Of a stretch of 64,000 bases of DNA, positions 49,681-61,530 are shown piece after piece. Source of the DNA: Lanius collurio (taxonomy: Eukaryota > Chordata > Aves > Passeriformes > Laniidae); the NCBI GenBank assembly GCA_020086605.1, contig JACBWW010000022.1:6673243-6737242 (forward strand). The letters run 5' to 3'. The position numbers were made by a program, and so were the translations under genes. Within the stretch, counting starts at the first letter, position 1. The number at the start of each line of letters is the position of its first letter. The notes under the pieces were generated by a model. The model did not search any database. It had not been told where the DNA came from and saw only the letters and a list, made by a program, of their open reading frames with translations.

Positions 49681-52435
49681 CATTTTTTAGCAAACTGTGC
49701 TGACTCATCAGCTTTCTGATTCAGCTCACAGTGCTTCCACTGAAATGTTTTTTAAAATAGAACAATCAAAACTACAGAGCAGTTCCTAAACTGAGAATAT
49801 GGATGCAATGTAGTGGTGTAAATCCATATGAAACTGATGCAAACAATGTATAAACTTTCCTGTGCTGGTTATTTTTGCTGTGTTCTTTTTTGTTTTTAAA
49901 TGCTTCATGTTCTGCCAAGTGATGTAGTGTATTCTCAATTATTACATTTTTTGGAATGATCTTATTTGGAGCTATATACAGTATAATCATGTTATTTATA
50001 CTTACATTTTAGTTAAAGGATTTACAAACTATGGATCAAATTTCACTATCAAGTACCTGCAAAAATCCCATTAGTTTCACCCATTTTAGTGGGCTGTAAC
50101 TAAGAGCATGCAGAGACCCAAATGAATGTGTTCACATGCAAGACAGTCCTTGCAGCCATTTGAGGACTGGACAGAGCACCTACAGTGCAGAGAAGGCAGG
50201 GGGGACTTCTCCCTGCAGAAATCAGAAATAAAGCATAAAACTTGTGCATTAAAAACATTCCAGTTTGGACAAAATCAACATTCTAAGGGCACAGTAATTG
50301 CCAGGGGATTTTAGTGACCACAAATGGTTAGGAACTTGGTTTTACATCTCATCTGACCAATAGTTTATGACGCGCTGTGGTTTTTGCTTTTCTGTAACAA
50401 CATGTTTCTTGGATCGTTTAAAGTATTTGGCTTGCAACACCTCTGAGGCATGGGTTAGCTTGCAGTAATGCATACTTTGATGTCTCTTATTGTTAAATTA
50501 TATAGTGTGTACAATATTTCATTTTATTTAATACAAATCATTTTTATTTACTTAAAAGGAGCAAGCTGTCTTATTATATATGTTTGGCTTAGAAACAAAG
50601 AAATTATATTCTTTTAAGAGGTGTTTTATGTTTTATGGTTACTGAGAGAATAAATGGCCTTTTAATAGGCATTTATATAAGTGGGATCCATGTCTCCACT
50701 CTATTATATATTTTCAAATAATTAAAAGTGCTGTACAAATACTATAAGATAGCCTTCAAAAAAAAAAAAAGTGGGAAAACCCATGTGGTTTAAGATACCA
50801 GGAAAAAAATCCTGTTTCTTGGGGAGGGGGGAGGCAGAAAGGTTTATTAGGGTAATTTAATTTCTACTGATGCTACAAACATGCATGGGATGAGGATGTG
50901 GGGGTTCAAGTGTAGATGTTGCTTGCACTGTTCCCTATGGTGACCTGTTCTTCATTGAGACAGTCAATTGACACAGACGCCAGTGCATTTATTACTGAGT
51001 CTACTGTAAATGAGACTTTCAGCCTTGCCAGGGACAGATCTTTTTCCTGTGTTCACCACTATCACACATCACATTCGAGGACGGGGGAAAAGGAACTTTT
51101 AAAACAATAATATCAAACAACTTGGGGGAAAATGTTAAATATTACCATATGAAGAACTGATTAAATTTGTATGGTTTTCTTTCAGTAAAAATTGATATGT
51201 GATGAAACACAGTGCAGCTGGATAACTGTTTTGGCTAACGTTCCAGTGTTCTCTGATCTCTTTACCCAGCTATACATAAAAAAGAAACCATATCAGCATC
51301 CTTGTTCCTGTTGTACAGGCTCTGACATAAATACCCCCTCTCTGTTTGCCCCATACCATCTGGACTGCAAAAAACTTAACATGAGTTTGTCAGTGAGGTA
51401 GTTTATCTACATATCTTCTTCATATTCAGATCTACTCTCAAATATCTTTAAGTCTACTCATTGCAGTTTTCATGCATTTAATTTGTAAAACTACTGTACC
51501 TAGGTATTCTCAATCCATCAGTGCCAGAGAACCAAGGAGCAGATGCTGCTCGTGCTTCCTTTTCAATGTAGCCCAGAGAAAATTTTGTTCTGATAGCTGG
51601 GATCTAAAGACTAGGTCTCATATTCAGAAATGTGTCTGAACATTGTCTTGTTCAGTCCTTCAGACTTCCTGGGGTCTTACACACAGTTAGTAATCAGTGA
51701 AAATGCCACAGTCTTTAGGTACCTCTTCTGGTTTCATTGAAATACAGTTTTTGGTTGTGCATATGCTGGGCTTATGATTGTAGTATTTTTTTTGTGTTGA
51801 AGACATTCAGGAGCACTTTTTCCATGTATTCAAAAAGCCAGCTCGTTTTTGAAAAGGCAAAAAGGCTCTGTCAAAATAATAAGCTTCTGCTTGTCAATTT
51901 TAGAGGTTATTTTAAAATTGATTTGCCTTATGAATATTCCTCAGCACCTGAAATGCAGGACTGTGAGTTTAGGATAGTTTGTTTACTTTAAATTCCTTTC
52001 TTCAGCCAAATGTCCTTATATTGCAAGCTTTTTGGCTGGCACAGGAAGATCAGACTTCCTGCTCATTGATGTAAATAGAATTTTTCTTTTATTTTGGGAG
52101 TGGCAGGGGGTTGCTACAAAGTTTAATTTTCCATTTTGTTAACTAAGAACATATGCCAAGGGTCTTGGACTCTCTGAAGTACTGACTGACATAAAATATA
52201 ATGGCAATCCAGCATGGGCTGGGGCTGAAAAATTTTGGATATTGTCCCACTCGATACTGGAAGACTGCTGATTTTTTTAACTGGGATAGATAGCATTGGT
52301 AATTTGCTCTTCACTTTGGCACACTCTGTTTAATTGCAACTACAGCAGAGCAAAACCATCTGCTAAAGTGATCAAGGTCGTAGGTTTTGAGTTATGAACA
52401 TTAGAGAAAGTCATAGGTACAGTTCTTCTTGTCAT
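49681..52435. other. AT-rich stretch, no gene seen
   Basis: Contains an A run at 50758-50770 and a G-rich segment at 50820-50834. Parts of 49800-49845 and 50030-50095 resemble the decayed palindromic repeat at 13.2 kb. Confidence 0.5.
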
Positions 52436-52439
52436 TTCT

Positions 52440-52730
52440 TGTGGTGGAACCCCACAGAGACATCCCCCATCCCCGGTCTGTAGTGGTTGTTGCTATTGTT
52501 TGATAAGTGCCAGCCATGTGCTCTGTCCCCTGCCAGGCCTGTGCTGCTGCAGCTGCCACCACACTGTGCTGCTTCTGCTTGCTCTGCTTGTCAGTGGTGT
52601 TCCCAACTCTTCTGTATTTTCCAAGGGTGTTTGATGCAACCCTGTGTTGGAAAAGAGGGAAAACCAAAGGAAAGCTGCGTAAGCAGTGTAGGCTCAAGTC
52701 AGGAACATCTGGAGCTATGAGGTTTTCCAC
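52440..52730. other. GC-richer patch, overlapping chance frames
   Basis: Three overlapping frames (two plus, one minus, up to 114 codons). The minus frame includes an alanine run from GCTGCTGCAGCTGCC-like sequence. No recognised protein. Possibly a decayed repeat. Confidence 0.3.
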
Positions 52731-55700
52731 ACTTTGTAACAACAAAGCTCTGTTTTTGCTGTTTTAATCAGATTTTCTGCTTTTGATGCTATTCTTTGCT
52801 TAGGAAAAGTTTGGTCTGTCCATGAGGACTGCAAAAGGAATGATTCCTCTGTCCTTGTGTTTGTCACTGCTCATCACTTTCTATTAGCTTTCAAATTGCT
52901 CTTCATTCTCAACATGAACTTGCTCTGCAAACATCTTCAGAGATTTCTTTTTTGTATTCAGAATGCTACACTTTTATGGAAAAAACTTCCCTGGGAAGAA
53001 AAAACCCCAAAATCTTTAAGGCCCCCAACAGAGAATTAAATAAGAATGGGAATTTATATCCCTGCAAGAATTATCTGGATTTAAAAGGAGATATCTGCAG
53101 TTCATATACTGTTAACACACTAACTCTACAGCAAGCTTTCCATTTCTGTTAATTTAATTCTCAGTAAATGCTAATGAACTTTTATATTAAATTAGATACA
53201 TTTTCTGTTTTAAGTGAGGAAGGCATATTATTTCGTATTGAATGGCAGGACAGAAAGGATTGCAATGTACCTTTATCCCCAAAACACTAAGACCAGATTT
53301 CTGACATTCTGATGATGTTCTCATTGTGTTTAGCCTTCCTGAACATGATTGTTGTATAAGGATATTACACCTTCTTTTCTGTCACTGCAATGCACAATTA
53401 GACTTGTGAATTTTTTGTGCTCAGAGTTCATACTGTGTAAATGAGCAGTGTTACAGAGCCAGCTTTTTTTGTCCAAGCTCCTAACCATGGTCAGGAAGGC
53501 TGATATTCTGAAAGGAGCAGTTACTAACTTCTACTTTTTGAACAGCATTCTGATGCAGTTGTATCCATTTTCTGTACACATAAAGAAAGATCATGGCCTT
53601 TTATGCCCTTTAAAACTTGCTTGTTTCATTTTTCTGTCTTACCTCTGCTACTACCATAGCTCTCTGTTCATATTAGTTAATCTTATATTTGTGTTGCCAA
53701 CTTAACTTTCTAGGGTAAAGAGTATCTTAATCATAAGAATTTAGAAACTGTTATGAAAGTTCAGGTGAAAGGTTCACCTAATTCAGCAATCCAGTGTGAA
53801 TTGTGCCTAGTTTTGGAAGCATAAAGAGTGGAGAGAGGATGCTTGAAGGCAAAAACTGTTTTTCCACATCTCAAACTTAGTGGACATTTATTGTATTCAT
53901 ATAACTAAGTGGGAGCTAAATCTGTTGAAATGCAGTAGAACTTTGTAAAAATATCTTAAAACTTCATGTACCATTCTGTGCCCATAATTTAATTCAGATG
54001 TGTGTGTATTAATTCTGACTTCAGCATGGTGTGATGCACATGCTAAGTTATGACTGAGAAGCTAAAATTAGAATTGCAGTTTGTACAAAGAAAAATTATT
54101 TAATAGATGTACAGAACTGAGTAAGCAATTATATAAGTTCACACAGAGGAATAGTGCATGTTCTCTGTAGTAAGGTTCACTCTTTAGATGTATAGGCTAA
54201 ATAACAGACTTCATGGAGTCAGTAATTTTTGCAAGGCTCAGTTGCTTCTTTCCACAGGAGCATTGTCTGATCTGCAAACTGCAGAACCAAAAATTTTTCA
54301 GAATTACTGCCACCCCTCAAAAATTACATTGTGTTATCCTAAAGCCCAGCCAAGCAAAGTGCTGTGTCCATGTGTATATGGGATGATATGTTTTCACTGG
54401 AAAAAAGGAAATGTTCAATTTTTTAGACTCTTTTTGAATACCTTTTCCATTTTTCCTTCAAATAACATCAGTCCCTAAGTGTAACTCATTGGAAGGAGCA
54501 CATTTTTAAATGGTCTGTGTGTGGTCCTTAACTTCTGAGAAGTGGCTACTGCCTGATCTCTGTGGCTACTGCCTTGTTTTAATTCTAAAATACTGGTTGT
54601 GACATGATACAGAGATAGCAGAAATGACCCAGAGAAGGTAGGATTCAGCTAAAACAAAGGAAAGCAAGTGCAAGGGAGCAGTAAAAGAAATTTTCTTCTA
54701 TCAGTTCAAAGTCTTGTCCATCTGCTCTTAATTTACTCTCATGCAGATGTTGGATCTTTCACTGCTGTTGGGCCACACAATGAATCAAATCCTGTTTCCT
54801 AATTTCCACCATTTTAAGTTATGTTCCTAGGAAATGGAATTCTGCAGTTTCTTACCTCTCTTCATGACAGCTGGAGGAAAGGAATGAGGTGAAGAGAGGA
54901 AGCTGGCAGTGTAGACCTTTCACTTGGGACTTACCTGGGTCCCTCTCTTTGGCTTGCAAACTGTTGAGATTTTGTATCTCTTTTACAGCCTTTAGGTAGG
55001 GACTTCCTGTGGCCATTGCATTCTCTCTTTATTTGGATACAACTGTGAAGAATTTGTCTTATTTTTGCTAGATGCTATCCAATGTTTTAATGGTATTTCA
55101 TAGAAATAAAGGTGAAAATGTTCTATGACTGAATAGAAAAAGAAAACCCAGATGGCTTGCTTCATGCATTGCTTAGCTGTCCTCTTCCAATAAAGTCAAA
55201 ATTACATTAAAAGCTTGGAGTATCCCTTCTCAGGTTTTATTTGATGATTTCAATATGCCTGATTTCTTTATTTCAGTGATGTTGAATAAAGGGTATATAT
55301 AGTCGGGAAAGAATTTTAAATAAAGTTTGGACTCAAAAAGACTCCAAACCAAGTTCATGGATTTGCTTAAAGGTTACTTGTTTTTCATAAGATGTGAGAG
55401 GAAGTTGGTATGAAGTGATGAAGTCTGGGTGTTAGGCTTGTTCTGAAGATGTGAAGCTGTAGTCACTGCTCTGTTGTGTTCTCCAAGAGTCTGTGCATCA
55501 GGATTTGCAATTGCTGCAAAATTAGAGTGCCCACACTTCATGCCCTGACTAGGCAGAGTGCAAATAAAACTAAGAAAGACATCAGATACTTCTGGATGAC
55601 AGAGCAAGGGAGGTTTTGGCAGATGGTATCCAGGTCTGCTTGGAGTGCCTATGTATGGTTTGTGATGAACCCACGAAGAGTTTGTGATGCTTATGTTTCA

Positions 55701-56700
55701 TTTCAGCCTGTAATTACATTGTGAGGTCATTATCTGATACGTTTAGTTTAAAATTGTCCATTTTAAAATATAGGTAGCTTGCTGGGCAAAATGTGGACCA
55801 CATCACCCCACAGTCCAATTCCACTTGAAGCAAAATAAAGGCTGCAGAACAAGGAAAGACTTAGTACATAACTTGTGTTGTGTACTGCAGTGAAGTACCA
55901 GCTATTGTGAAATTGCCTTTACTGTGGTGAATGTCTGTAGCAGACTTCCTTTTCCCAAAAAAGCATGTTGAGAAGGTGTTGTCTCAACTCTCAGAAGAGC
56001 TTTCCAAATTAATTTTTAAAATCTAAGCAATTAATTTACCTATTATGTTACATTTATGTAAGCTGTTAAATGTAAATGATTCACTTTCAAGGGAAACCTA
56101 AATCATTTGTACATTGTAGTGTAATTGTTTTCCATCAGAATCAGAAGAGTTTCCAGCAAGGCTTTCTCCCACACTGAGTCAGTATTCAGCCCTTCTTCTT
56201 ACACATCCTGGTGTGGGTTTTTCCATGAACACTTTTTGCTCTTTAGTTATTTGTTGTAATTATCAAGTTCATTTTTCTCTAATAGATGTGATTAAGTATA
56301 TTTAGCACTGTGTAATGAGTTTTCTGCCTGGTTGCATTCTGGCTAATAAGGAATTCCTCAGAGTCTCTTCTGACAGCTGCTGTGGATCCCAGGTTTGTGC
56401 TGCCACAAGAGACCTCTTCCATGAATTGCTAACATTAGAGAAATTAACTCGGTTAGACTAACCATAAAATCTGGGCTGAAATTTGATTACTAATAGATCT
56501 TGTGCTAGGTTTCAGCAGCACCGATATTGTGGTGCTCTCTTGCACAGAAAAAAACCACAAAAACATCATCACAATTCAAAAAACCTTGTGCCTTCACACG
56601 TAGTGAGTGTGTAAACTTCTTTGTGGAGGCTGTACTGATTTAAAAAAAAAGATTGCAAATAATACTGCCAATAATTGTTCAGTGTTCTTGTTACAGTTGC
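52731..56700. other. AT-rich stretch, no gene seen
   Basis: Several plus-strand acceptor-like tracts occur (for example before 55713) without a matching donor at exon-like distance. No transposon recognised. Confidence 0.5.
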
Positions 56701-56701
56701 C

Positions 56702-56718
56702 TTTTTTTTTTTTTTTTT
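56702..56718 (+). repeat. Poly-T run, 17 nt
   Basis: Uninterrupted T run followed by AG, giving a chance acceptor-like signal. Confidence 0.95.
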
Positions 56719-56866
56719 AGCTTTTATGATCCATCTGCTAACTTACCGGTCTATGGATAATGGTTTTGTTATCCATACTACTTCCTATTATTATACCAGC
56801 TCCCAAATTTGTGAGGCTGAAAATGATGGGAGCAATCTGTACTTGGTGATGCAGTGCTGTGGCTGA

Positions 56867-56913
56867 GTTGCTTAGCAACAGTGGCTGCAGCCCCTGCACC
56901 CGCTCTCCGGAAG
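56867..56913. promoter_or_regulatory. RFX X-box followed by ETS site
   Basis: GTTGCTTAGCAAC (56867-56879) is a 13-bp palindrome with 6-bp arms around one T and fits the RFX X-box RYYNYY-N-RRNRAC. CCGGAAG (56907-56913), a perfect ETS core, lies 27 bases downstream in a locally GC-rich patch. The pairing recalls promoters of ciliary or housekeeping genes. No transcript is recognised on either side. Confidence 0.45.
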
Positions 56914-58895
56914 GGGGATACAGAGACAGGGAGATGGAATAAATACACCTTCAACGGGGCTGACTTGAGGAGGGAATGATAAAGGTTGGAAGTTGTTTTT
57001 CTGCCAAGTGCCAGTGACTGTGGGAAGTCTTCTCTAAACAGATCCTGTGAAAAAGGAAAAAAAAATGGAAAGTGGTCACTTGACTTTCTGAATTACTGGA
57101 AGAGAATGAAAATACAGCAGTAAAAGGGTTTTCTTGCTAACTGTGAGCCTGTGCTGCATTATGAGGTTTTTTCTACTGTGGTGCATAATCATTACAGAAA
57201 ATGCGTAATCATAACCATGTGTCTTCTATTTATCACTACAATTGAGTACCAAATTCATGGAGAATAGGGATTGAAAATTAATGCCAAGTACCTCTTAAAT
57301 TCCCTGCTGGTATGTTAATTACATAAAGACTGTTCATAATAGGGTTAGTGGTAATGTAATAAATATGGATGGGTCTACAGTTTTAAATTCTTTTGAGATC
57401 TGAACAACTCTGCATTTGGGTTCACACAGTATTAATTGCTAGGACCTAAATTTCAATCCTCTTCTGGTTTCCAGTCATATATTTTACAAAGACTTGTGTG
57501 ATTACTGAAGTATCACAGTGTTATTTTCAGTTCTGTATATCCCACACCCCTGAAGCCTTTGGAAATTGTCTGTGTTTGAAGCCTCTCTGTAGAGTGAGGT
57601 ATCACTTTGCTACAACATTTAGTATAAAAAGTCAGCCTTTAGGAAGCATAAAATGTAGAAGGGAGTGGGAAGTAAGTTGATGCAGATATACCCAAGTTTG
57701 TTAAAGGGCTCTTATCTGCAGTCACCAGCATCACACGGGATTTTTCCAAGTGCTGGTTATTGCTGCTAGTCAGTGCTGCTTTGCAATTAGTGTTGCACCA
57801 CGTAGATAAGGTGGATATATAGGAGCTAAGAACAGATAACATAAATGCAAACAAAGAAATTTAAATCTTTTAGCCTCCTTTTTACTTTTTTATTTCTGAA
57901 TTGACTCTTAAGCAAGCAAGCAAAACGGGGTTGCTTTTTTCGGTTCCTTTGGAGGAAAAATATGTCTAGAAATTTAGAGAGAACCTTATTATTTAGGAAT
58001 TTGTATTGCTTCACTTCTATATTTTGCAAATGGTGCTGCACTCATCATAAGCCTGGTCCTAAAATTCATCGAAAGAAAGACACTGCTTATCATAAAAGCA
58101 GAGGTTTTGATCTAAGTGGGAGTCTGTGGGCTCATTTTTAGAAGGTCAGATTGATAGACAATATCTCACAGTCTAGATAGTGACTCTATCAAACTAATTC
58201 TTAAACACATAGTAGTACAATGAATTATTCCTGTCTTGGAAGTATGGTTTATGACCTTTCTGCCCCAGGTATTATTGCTGATTATTATCTGAGAATGGGT
58301 AGTAGCATGCTTTTTGTTTCATTGGGTTTTGTGGTTGATTTGGGGTTTTTATTTTTTTTGTATTTTAACTCAGGCTGTTTTTTAAGCAAATCTGTTTTAT
58401 GAACCACTTAATACAGCAGATTTATGATAAAATAAATTTATCTTATAGCATGGCAATAAAGAAATGCCCTTCACCTTCCTTCTCTCCTAGAGGTTATTGT
58501 TTAAACTAGTATCTCAGGTTGTATAGATAAATATTTCTATGGCCTTTTGTTTTCCTTTTTTTTAATGCAAATTTGCAGAAAAGTGTGAGCATTTTAGAAT
58601 ATTTTGATTTATTTTGCAAAATCTACACTTGCTAATTGCCAGCTTTTCAAAAACAAAATGGTAGAATTCTTCATACGAGGCTGCATAAAAGATGGACCTA
58701 TTTTGTATATAGAATATTGCCTGTCCTTTAGATCTATGTGTTTTGCTTATGGAATAAACCAAAATAGGAGAGATAAACTAATATTTTGTATAAGCTCAGC
58801 CAGACAATACACATGATAAAGATGTTTCATCTTCTTATGTATGCAGAAAATATGAAAAATTGTAGTTTACACATATTTTCTCAATTCAAGTGTAA
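56914..58895. other. Unremarkable AT-rich stretch
   Basis: No gene or repeat recognised. Confidence 0.5.
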
Positions 58896-58899
58896 AATT

Positions 58900-59660
58900 G
58901 GGCCCCCAGATTGCCCTGGGCCACGGTGGTTGTGTTAAAGAAGCACTATTTACCTAGCAGCTGAGTGAAAAATGATCAGAATATTAGACTCATCTAGGCC
59001 ACATTAAGGAGCCATTGCATTTCCCGACAATTTTATGCTATCTCAATATGAAAACAGAGCAATTTCAGCTCATATCAGGTTATGATCGGCAATTACAGTT
59101 GCATAATTCACCTAGTCGTCTCTTTTCAGGGCCTTTATTTTCCCTCTTGGTGACATTCCTGAGAAAGTGCCTGATAAAAATGTCATATATCATCCTGGCT
59201 TTAAAACTCGTAAGGGGGTAATCTGCTATGCCTTGCTGAGCCTATATTCATCACTAGATTTTTGACTTGGAGGGGTCATGACACTCATAATTTCCTTTTT
59301 GATATTGTCCTCACTAGATATGACAAGGGACTGTAAAAGCTCCGTTGTAGGCTGTGGTTAAGAGCCGTTCCAGTGGGGCTCATCACCAGCAATAACAGTG
59401 CATTACTGGGGATTGTGCAGTACTTGGCCATTTCGAAGATAATTAGATTTGATGTCAACATTTCTTTATCACCTGCATCCTTTTGTGCATCTGCGTGTCA
59501 AGTTGTTATTTCCGGATTTATTAGCACCCTCAGAGCTACTATCTATCTGTCAGCCTGTGTGGTGTTTGTGTTGACAGTTGTAAAGTTAATTACTAGTACT
59601 AATGAGCATCGGGCTTTTGGTGGACATGGCATTTTGGGCATTTAAAACTGTAATTAGATT
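58900..59660. promoter_or_regulatory. Strong enhancer-like (putative conserved non-coding) block
   Basis: About 760 bases of high-complexity sequence, with scattered CpGs and no microsatellites, unlike its flanks. It carries TAATTA at 59440-59445, 59587-59592 and 59651-59656. The first and third share TAATTAGATT. It also has TGACAG at 59572-59577 and TGTCA-type motifs near 59453 and 59549. Several plus frames are stop-free for up to 90 codons, which often happens in ultraconserved non-coding DNA. I could not identify the orthologous element. Confidence 0.5.
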
Positions 59661-60335
59661 TTTTTTTTTCCTTTGTGTACAGCCACAGGAAAAATGCAGG
59701 AAAAGAAAAAGAAACTGAAAGCACCCTGACCTCAAATCTCCATCTCCAATTTGACATTGTTTGCAGTATCTCTAATTCAAAAAGCTCAAACAGGCAGCTT
59801 TGTTTGCTTTTTGCTACATTTTCTTCTCATCATGAACTCTATGAATATTTGTTTTATCATGTCATCCAAACCTAGATCTTAAGGGAAAAAAAAGTTTTGT
59901 TTTCAGATGACTTTATTAAAAACATGTTTAGATAGCGTATGTATCAGCTGTTCCTTTTTCTTTTAAAGTATTGGTATTTTAGCCCACAGACTATACAAGT
60001 ATTGTGGTTAAAAATAAATTTGTAACAGCATCAAAATTAGCCCATCTTATGATCCCACTCCTTTTAATATAATCATGTATTAGACCCAGTGAACACAAAG
60101 ACACTTCTTGTTTATTATACAATTGTAAATCCAGAGTAATTTCAGTAAGTGGGATTAACAGAGATGTAACAGAAAGAAGAATTTTGATACTTACTTGCCT
60201 TGCGTACATGTTAAATTTCCTATCCTGTAAATCAAATTACCAGCTCTTTTATGTGATGTTCCAAGTAACATATAACTCATAGGATTTAGAATAATGGCAC
60301 TTATATATGACATATACTTTATGTAAGTATATTGT
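59661..60335. other. AT-rich stretch, no gene seen
   Basis: No gene or repeat beyond a short T run at the left edge. Confidence 0.5.
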
Positions 60336-60339
60336 TTAT

Positions 60340-61050
60340 TCCGATGCTGCAACTAAGAACCACTCCCTTGCTGCTTTTTCTATTTGCTTTCTATTTATCA
60401 TTATCTGCCATTTTGTTAAACAACTACCCTTCCCAGACATAAATCATCTGTAAAAATGCTCTGGCTCAGAGAAAATTTCACCCTGGCACTGAAATGATGA
60501 GATAACCATTTTCATCTCTTGTTGAAGCATTGAGATTTATTGGGCTTTGATGGGCTACAGACCAGACATCATTCTCTGCTAAACAGACTCCCACTTGCAT
60601 TTATTCTTATTGCATTTAGCAATTCAAAATAGAACTCCTGAAGTCCCTGCAGAGCCCCTTCCCATCTTAGGTGGGGCACAGGACGTCAGTGTTATTACCT
60701 TTATATTAGATAAGGAAGGGACACACTGAAGCGTGTGGTGATTCAGATGATTTTTTATTTCCGTTTAGCAGTGATGACAGAATGTCATAGTGAAATGACT
60801 TCAAAAGTCATTTTTCCCTCTGCCCTGGTTCTGCAGCCTTGTCCCTCGAGGGCACTTCCATTGTACAGTTATATTAATTCTGCTAACTTTCAGACTTCAT
60901 TGCTGACAATAGGCCTTTTGGCTTTCTCAGACTATTACATTAAATTTCCCATCAAACCATGTCAGCCTCTGAGGTCAGGAGAAGCTTTAGATATTTTGCC
61001 TTTTGACTTCATGGGCAGGTATTTCTAAATTGCTTTTAGCTTTGTTTTTC
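60340..61050. promoter_or_regulatory. Enhancer-like block
   Basis: Non-repetitive and compositionally balanced, with several CpGs, a 97-codon plus frame without recognisable protein, and features such as GTGATGACAGAATGTCATAG (60770-60789). It neighbours the block at 58.9-59.7 kb, which suggests a cluster. Confidence 0.4.
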
Positions 61051-61119
61051 CAGTGTCAGAAATCATATTGAACCTGTTTGAGAACTCAGACAATGAGTGT
61101 TTGTCAGGTGAAGGACAAA

Positions 61120-61290
61120 TGGTCTGAGGGGTGAGGAGGGTGTGCACGGACACCCAAACACGTGTTTGCTGGGACACTCCTGTCCTCGCTCGTGCCAGTG
61201 TCACTGAGGGTCAGGTACCCTTGGTCCAGCTGCATTTCTCAAGGCAGCAATGCCTGACCATGCATTTCACACACACAGGCACCCTGGGTC
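61120..61290. other. GC-richer patch with FOX/E-box palindrome
   Basis: Includes the perfect 14-bp palindrome at 61155-61168. Overlaps a 107-codon plus frame (61131-61454) that runs into a MIR-like element, so it is unlikely to be coding. Confidence 0.4.
61155..61168. promoter_or_regulatory. CAAACACGTGTTTG palindrome
   Basis: A perfect 14-bp palindrome with a CACGTG E-box at the centre and TGTTTG/CAAACA forkhead-like halves on both sides. Confidence 0.4.
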
Positions 61291-61404
61291 ATTCTCTAAA
61301 GGTTCATCTTCCAAACAAAAGGCTTTTGTTTTATCTCCGTGTACTTTTAATGTTGACTAGTTTTGCTACTCTGGCATTTGTTTGGCATTTTTATAGGAAA
61401 ATTG

Positions 61405-61530
61405 AGTATAACAGTTCACAGCTGGGGAAACTGAGGCACAGAGAGATGAGCTGATATAGCAGGATGATGAAGGGACAAGAACACAGGAACTCTCCTTTAC
61501 AGAGTCCTGTCCACTGTCAGTGTCTGGAAA
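61405..61530 (-). mobile_element. Ancient MIR-like SINE, minus strand
   Basis: 'cagctggggaaactgaggc', then 'acagagagatgagctga', and later 'gaacacaggaactc' with 'agagtcctgtccactgtc' follow the reverse complement of MIR-type elements ('gatggggaaactgaggcacagagaggttaag...gaacccaggtctcctgactcc...gtcctgtgct'). Confidence 0.7.

Noticed and set aside
61131..61454. Plus open frame of 107 codons
   Set aside because: It runs into a MIR-like SINE on the opposite strand, and its GC-richer composition explains the length.
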